A stretch of DNA of 7,842 nucleotides from an archaeon (GTDB taxonomy: Archaea > Thermoproteota > Nitrososphaeria > Nitrososphaerales > Nitrosopumilaceae). Below, piece by piece: positions 4,451 through 7,842 of the stretch. The notes beneath the pieces are model-generated. The model made no database searches and had not been told where the DNA came from. It saw only the letters and a list, made by a program, of their open reading frames with translations. The position numbers and the translations under genes are program-made. The stretch covers positions 1 through 7,842 of the forward strand of contig SBBK01000172.1 of assembly GCA_005240025.1 (NCBI GenBank), written 5' to 3'. Positions within the stretch are counted from its first letter, which is position 1. Each line of letters begins with the position of its first letter.

Positions 4451-7400
4451 TTTGTGACGGATTGTATTCTTTTGTCCTTGTATGTTACCACGTGGGAGAC
4501 GCCGTTTTTTGGATAAACGCCATAAATGAGCTTGGCCTTTTGTACTACAGAGTCCTTGAGTGAAACCATGATGAACTGGCTTCCATCTGCGCGCTGCTCT
4601 ATTATTTTTGCGAGTTTTTCCGAGTTGGGCGCATCAAGATGCGCATCCACTTCGTCAAACAAATAGAACGCCGATGGTTTTAGCTTTTGCAGCGCAAGCA
4701 CAAACACAATTGCCGCAAGCGTTTTTTCGCCGCCGGAAATGGAGGTGGACTCTCTTTTTGGTTTGTTCGGGAACTGGATAAGATACGAGATGCCAGAATT
4801 GAATATGTCGTCCTCGTTTTGGAGCTCAAGCCATGCGTCGCCCCCCGTCATGGTGTGGAACGCATCACGAATTTCTTTGTCTACTTTGTCAAATGCCTCC
4901 AGAAAAGTCTGCCTTTTGTCCTTGTCTATTTCCTCGATGAACTTTACAATTGCGTTTCGTTCTTCCTCGAGTTCGTTCTTTCTGTCAGACATGGAACGGT
5001 ATCCGTTTGATATCTCGATGTATGTCTGCGGTGCTGTGGCATTAAGTTTGGACGTCAGGGAGCCCATCTCAGATTCTAGTGGATCCAGCATCGAGTCAAC
5101 CTCAAAGGCCTCGGTTGTTTCCCCATAGCCGTACTTTTCTAGAATTTTTTGGATTTTGGCCTCGTTTTCAACAATGTCGCGTATGTCCCGCGAAAGCGAA
5201 TCTGACTGCCTCTCCAGTGCATTTATTTCCCTTGTGTGGCTTCGCTCCCTCTCGTTTAGTCTGCCAAGATTTGCATCGAATTCCTGCAGTCTTGAGATCG
5301 ATGTCCCGGATGTTGTGATGAGGACCTGTTCTTTTTCTCTTAGTGCTACGAGGTTTTGGTTCGCCTGTTCTTTTTCTTTTTCAAGAATACCGAGGCGCGA
5401 CTCTATTTCGCGCATCTCGTGGGTTAGTGACGATTGTTCTTCGCGCATGTCTCGCATCTTTGTCTTTTCGCCCAGTTCCTGTGCAGACAGTGTAGCAATC
5501 TGGGACTCTTTATCCCTCAAACTGTTTACTATTTCAGACTGCAACGACATCAGCTGCGAGCGTTTGCCGTTTAGCCTTTCCAGATCACCGGCGATACGAT
5601 GGTTTTCGCCGTCCGCATAGTTGTCTTGGACCAGGGTGATTCGTTGTTCCAATGAGGCAGCATGGGAGTCCATCCTGGAATGCTCCACAGAGACGCGCTC
5701 AAGGTTCCGCTGCAAACTTGATATCCTCGATTCCAGCTGGGACCTGGTCCTTTCGATGGCAGCCATCTTGATCTTTAGATCCGAATAACTGAGATCCGCG
5801 TTTGCAAGGCCCGTTTCTGATATTGAGAGCCGGTCTTTGTAATTTTGGATGATTCCATCAAATTTTTTTTGTGTCAGTTTTTTCTTTTGGATGTATTTTT
5901 TGAGAAGGTGGATGGACTGGGTTAGTCCCTCAACTGAGGTGCTCATCGAGATGATTTTTGTCAGCTTTGATATCTTGGAGTTGATGTCAATTATTGCCGC
6001 ACACGCCTTTGCCTCAAAGAACTCGCCTTCGGCAGTCACAGTTTTGTAGCCAGATTTGGACAGACGCATGGCTCCGTCCCTGGATTTTACCATCACCACA
6101 TTCCCAAACAAAAATGTCACAAGCGATGCATATTTTGAGTCGCAGCGGACAAAGTCGGAAAGCATCCCGATGACCTCGGAATCAGGCGGCATGGAAAGCC
6201 TGAACCTGGGAATCGCATCGAGTGGGATTATTTTCATCTTTGGGAGTTTTTTTGTTCGAGCAACCTCGGCCAGACTTACCAGCGTTGCAAAGTCTTTTAC
6301 GACAAATGATTTGATCCAGTCGGAGGCCGCCGCCAAAACCGCCCTCTCGTTTTCTTTGTCCCATGACAACAGATCGTATGCCAGGCCCTCTATTCCAAGC
6401 TCGGTGCTGTGTTCTTTGAGGCTTGCAATGGTATAATCCTCGTGCATTATTCCTTTGACCAGACGGATTTTTGCATCATACTGGGCAGCTGCCTTTGAGG
6501 CCTTTTCCAGAATTATCGAGAGCTCGTCAATTTCGGACTCGATTTTTGTTTGCCTGACCATTTGAGCAGATATTCTTGACCTCAGTTCTGTGATTGCGTC
6601 TTTGTGGTTTGCTCTAATGGACTCTAGCCGGGATCTTAGCTGAGCCAGTTTTGCTGACTCGGCAGTAATTTCGAGCTGTCTGTTTTTGTTTGTGTCAATT
6701 TTTAGTTTGGCGTCATTAATTTCCGATTCGAGTGTGGCTACAGTTACCTTGGCATGGTTTAGCTTTTGTGTCAGGCCATGTATTTTTTCGTCTATTTCTT
6801 TTCTTTGCGAGATTGCTCTTGACTGTTGCTTGTAGACTTCGGACACTTCGGATTCCAGCGACTTGATCTCTTCGTAGATTCGGTTTTTTTCTTCGCGGAT
6901 TTTCCCGCTGTCTGCCCTTTGTAAAACAATCTGTGCCTCGAGCTGTGCGCGGCCCAGGGCCAACCCCTCAAGGTCTTGCGTAATTTCAGGCAGTCTTGCC
7001 CGGATCTGGCCGAGCCGCCTTGTTTTTGTGATGATCTCGGTGTTTGCTGTTTCGTACACATGCATTGCTGCGCTCAGTTCAGAGTCGATTGAGGCCTTGG
7101 CTTTGTTGTATGAGTCTGCCTCCTCCATGAATGTGGACTTTTGCGCCTCGAGTTGGGTTATTTCTTTTTTTAGTATGGCACGTTCCTCATCAAGCCTTTT
7201 TGCCTCAGATACCAGGGAATGGAGGCTTCGCTCCTTTGAGAGCTTTTCTGCCTGAATCGATTTCATCCTGTTTGAGGCGGAGATTGCGTGCAGTCTGTCC
7301 AGCTCGCGGCTTATAAACTCGTATCTGAGCTTTTGGTTTCGCTCTATTTCTAGCTCGTCAATTCTTTTTTTAATCTCATCCATTCTTGCCAGCGCCACCT

Positions 7401-7842
7401 CCAACCGCCTGTCTGCGTCCTCTAGCTGCTTTATTGACTCGGCCTTTTTTTCGTCAAAATACGCCAGGCCGATAAGGTCTTCAATTACGGTCCTTTTTTC
7501 TTCCGCAGAAAACTCGGAGATCCTTGTGACCGTTCCCTGTTGTACGGCGTTTAGCTGAGTGAGGCTGGCATTTGCCACCTCCAGCAGGTCAAGGATTTGG
7601 TTTCGGTGGGTCTGTTTTTGGTTTAGGTAGTAAATGTTTTCTCCGTGTTCGTCCATTTCTCGCGTTATCACCACAGAGTTGGCGTCAACTGGAATCTTTC
7701 TGTCCACATTATCAAAATGCAGGCTGACGCGGGCCATTTTTGTTCCGCGCCTTGAGCCCTCGATATCATGAATCAGGGAGCGAAGCTTGTCCACACGCAT
7801 TATCTTTGGCCTGTTTTCCCCGAGCGCAAATATCATGGCGTC
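4447..7842 (-). CDS. smc: Chromosome segregation protein SMC, lacking its extreme N-terminus (window edge)
   Basis: A structural-maintenance-of-chromosomes ATPase that would dimerise and, with ScpA/ScpB-type partners, organise and segregate the chromosome. The open frame runs off the window end; 1131 residues are visible, beginning DAMIFALGEN, which normally follows the SMC Walker A directly. About 40 N-terminal residues with Walker A are thus missing, and the full length would be close to the usual 1170-1190. Counting the first visible Met (7836) as 1: the N-terminal head with its Q-loop (AVQQGT, 97-102) runs to about 135; coiled coil about 135-475; hinge about 484-616; returning coiled coil about 617-930; C-terminal head with signature ISGGEKT (1033-1039), Walker B FYLFDEVDAHLD (1057-1068, Glu1062) and switch region MVSLKD (1090-1095). 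The hinge ends in AKACAA (609-614) where glycines are usual. ScpA and ScpB are not in the window. Antisense open frames in the coiled coil are composition artefacts. Confidence 0.96.
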   Translation of the reverse strand, partial: DAMIFALGENRPKIMRVDKLRSLIHDIEGSRRGTKMARVSLHFDNVDRKIPVDANSVVITREMDEHGENIYYLNQKQTHRNQILDLLEVANASLTQLNAVQQGTVTRISEFSAEEKRTVIEDLIGLAYFDEKKAESIKQLEDADRRLEVALARMDEIKKRIDELEIERNQKLRYEFISRELDRLHAISASNRMKSIQAEKLSKERSLHSLVSEAKRLDEERAILKKEITQLEAQKSTFMEEADSYNKAKASIDSELSAAMHVYETANTEIITKTRRLGQIRARLPEITQDLEGLALGRAQLEAQIVLQRADSGKIREEKNRIYEEIKSLESEVSEVYKQQSRAISQRKEIDEKIHGLTQKLNHAKVTVATLESEINDAKLKIDTNKNRQLEITAESAKLAQLRSRLESIRANHKDAITELRSRISAQMVRQTKIESEIDELSIILEKASKAAAQYDAKIRLVKGIMHEDYTIASLKEHSTELGIEGLAYDLLSWDKENERAVLAAASDWIKSFVVKDFATLVSLAEVARTKKLPKMKIIPLDAIPRFRLSMPPDSEVIGMLSDFVRCDSKYASLVTFLFGNVVMVKSRDGAMRLSKSGYKTVTAEGEFFEAKACAAIIDINSKISKLTKIISMSTSVEGLTQSIHLLKKYIQKKKLTQKKFDGIIQNYKDRLSISETGLANADLSYSDLKIKMAAIERTRSQLESRISSLQRNLERVSVEHSRMDSHAASLEQRITLVQDNYADGENHRIAGDLERLNGKRSQLMSLQSEIVNSLRDKESQIATLSAQELGEKTKMRDMREEQSSLTHEMREIESRLGILEKEKEQANQNLVALREKEQVLITTSGTSISRLQEFDANLGRLNERERSHTREINALERQSDSLSRDIRDIVENEAKIQKILEKYGYGETTEAFEVDSMLDPLESEMGSLTSKLNATAPQTYIEISNGYRSMSDRKNELEEERNAIVKFIEEIDKDKRQTFLEAFDKVDKEIRDAFHTMTGGDAWLELQNEDDIFNSGISYLIQFPNKPKRESTSISGGEKTLAAIVFVLALQKLKPSAFYLFDEVDAHLDAPNSEKLAKIIEQRADGSQFIMVSLKDSVVQKAKLIYGVYPKNGVSHVVTYKDKRIQSVTN

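Noticed and set aside
4467..4479. Pyrimidine-rich tract just after the ATPase stop codon as a T-rich archaeal terminator
   Set aside because: The tract lies inside smc, where the plus strand is generally T-rich because the coding strand is A-rich. It does not stand out from similar tracts across 4450-7842.
4687..7316. Several plus-strand open frames (for example 4739-5128, 5156-5620, 6056-6436) opposite smc
   Set aside because: The Glu/Lys-rich coiled coil has few stop codons on its complement, giving Ser/Phe/Leu-rich antisense frames. None has a family motif or promoter.
1..7842. Search for tRNA genes, CRISPR repeats, insertion sequences, attachment sites and defence genes
   Set aside because: No cloverleaf-like segment, spaced direct repeats, terminal inverted repeats or transposase, integrase or defence motifs were seen. 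The largest non-coding gap is 114 bp.

Overview
The window reads as chromosomal housekeeping DNA from an archaeon, most likely an ammonia-oxidising-type thaumarchaeon (Nitrososphaerota, probably Nitrosopumilales-like). The evidence is: an archaeal/Thermus-type prolyl-tRNA synthetase; an archaeal SMC; TATA-like boxes about 26-29 bp ahead of start codons, as expected for leaderless transcripts; frequent TTG starts; and a secreted protein ending in a Cys-pair tail (GSPACVKP...TA...GWG) that I know from exported thaumarchaeal proteins. The lineage call rests on recalled family features, not on a search.

Layout, left to right. Positions 1-316 (minus) hold the N-terminal 105 codons of a phosphoserine phosphatase (SerB), cut by the window edge. 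A 101-bp divergent intergenic region carries a TATA-like box for each side. Positions 418-705 (plus) encode an unrecognised 95-residue protein with four cysteines. It converges, with one base between the stop codons, on 707-1900 (minus), a secreted acidic helical protein that resembles the extracytoplasmic domain of FTR1 iron permeases and contains an internal duplication. After a 114-bp divergent spacer, 2015-3460 (plus) is proS. It is followed after 27 bp by 3488-4450 (plus), an OppF/DppF-type peptide ABC transporter ATPase with its own TATA-like box. That gene converges on 4447-7842 (minus), smc, and the two share a palindromic CTAG that supplies both stop codons. The smc gene lacks its first roughly 40 codons, including Walker A, because the window ends there.

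The genes do not form one pathway: they cover serine synthesis, a possible metal-binding exported protein, tRNA charging, peptide import and chromosome organisation. Coding density is very high and no stretch over 115 bp lacks a gene. I saw no tRNA, rRNA, CRISPR array, insertion sequence or phage signature. I found no convincing new multi-gene system. The points most worth a second look are the FTR1-like duplicated protein with its tail, the Asp-to-Glu change in the SerB catalytic motif, the small four-cysteine protein, the unusual end of the SMC hinge, and the very tight convergent gene ends.
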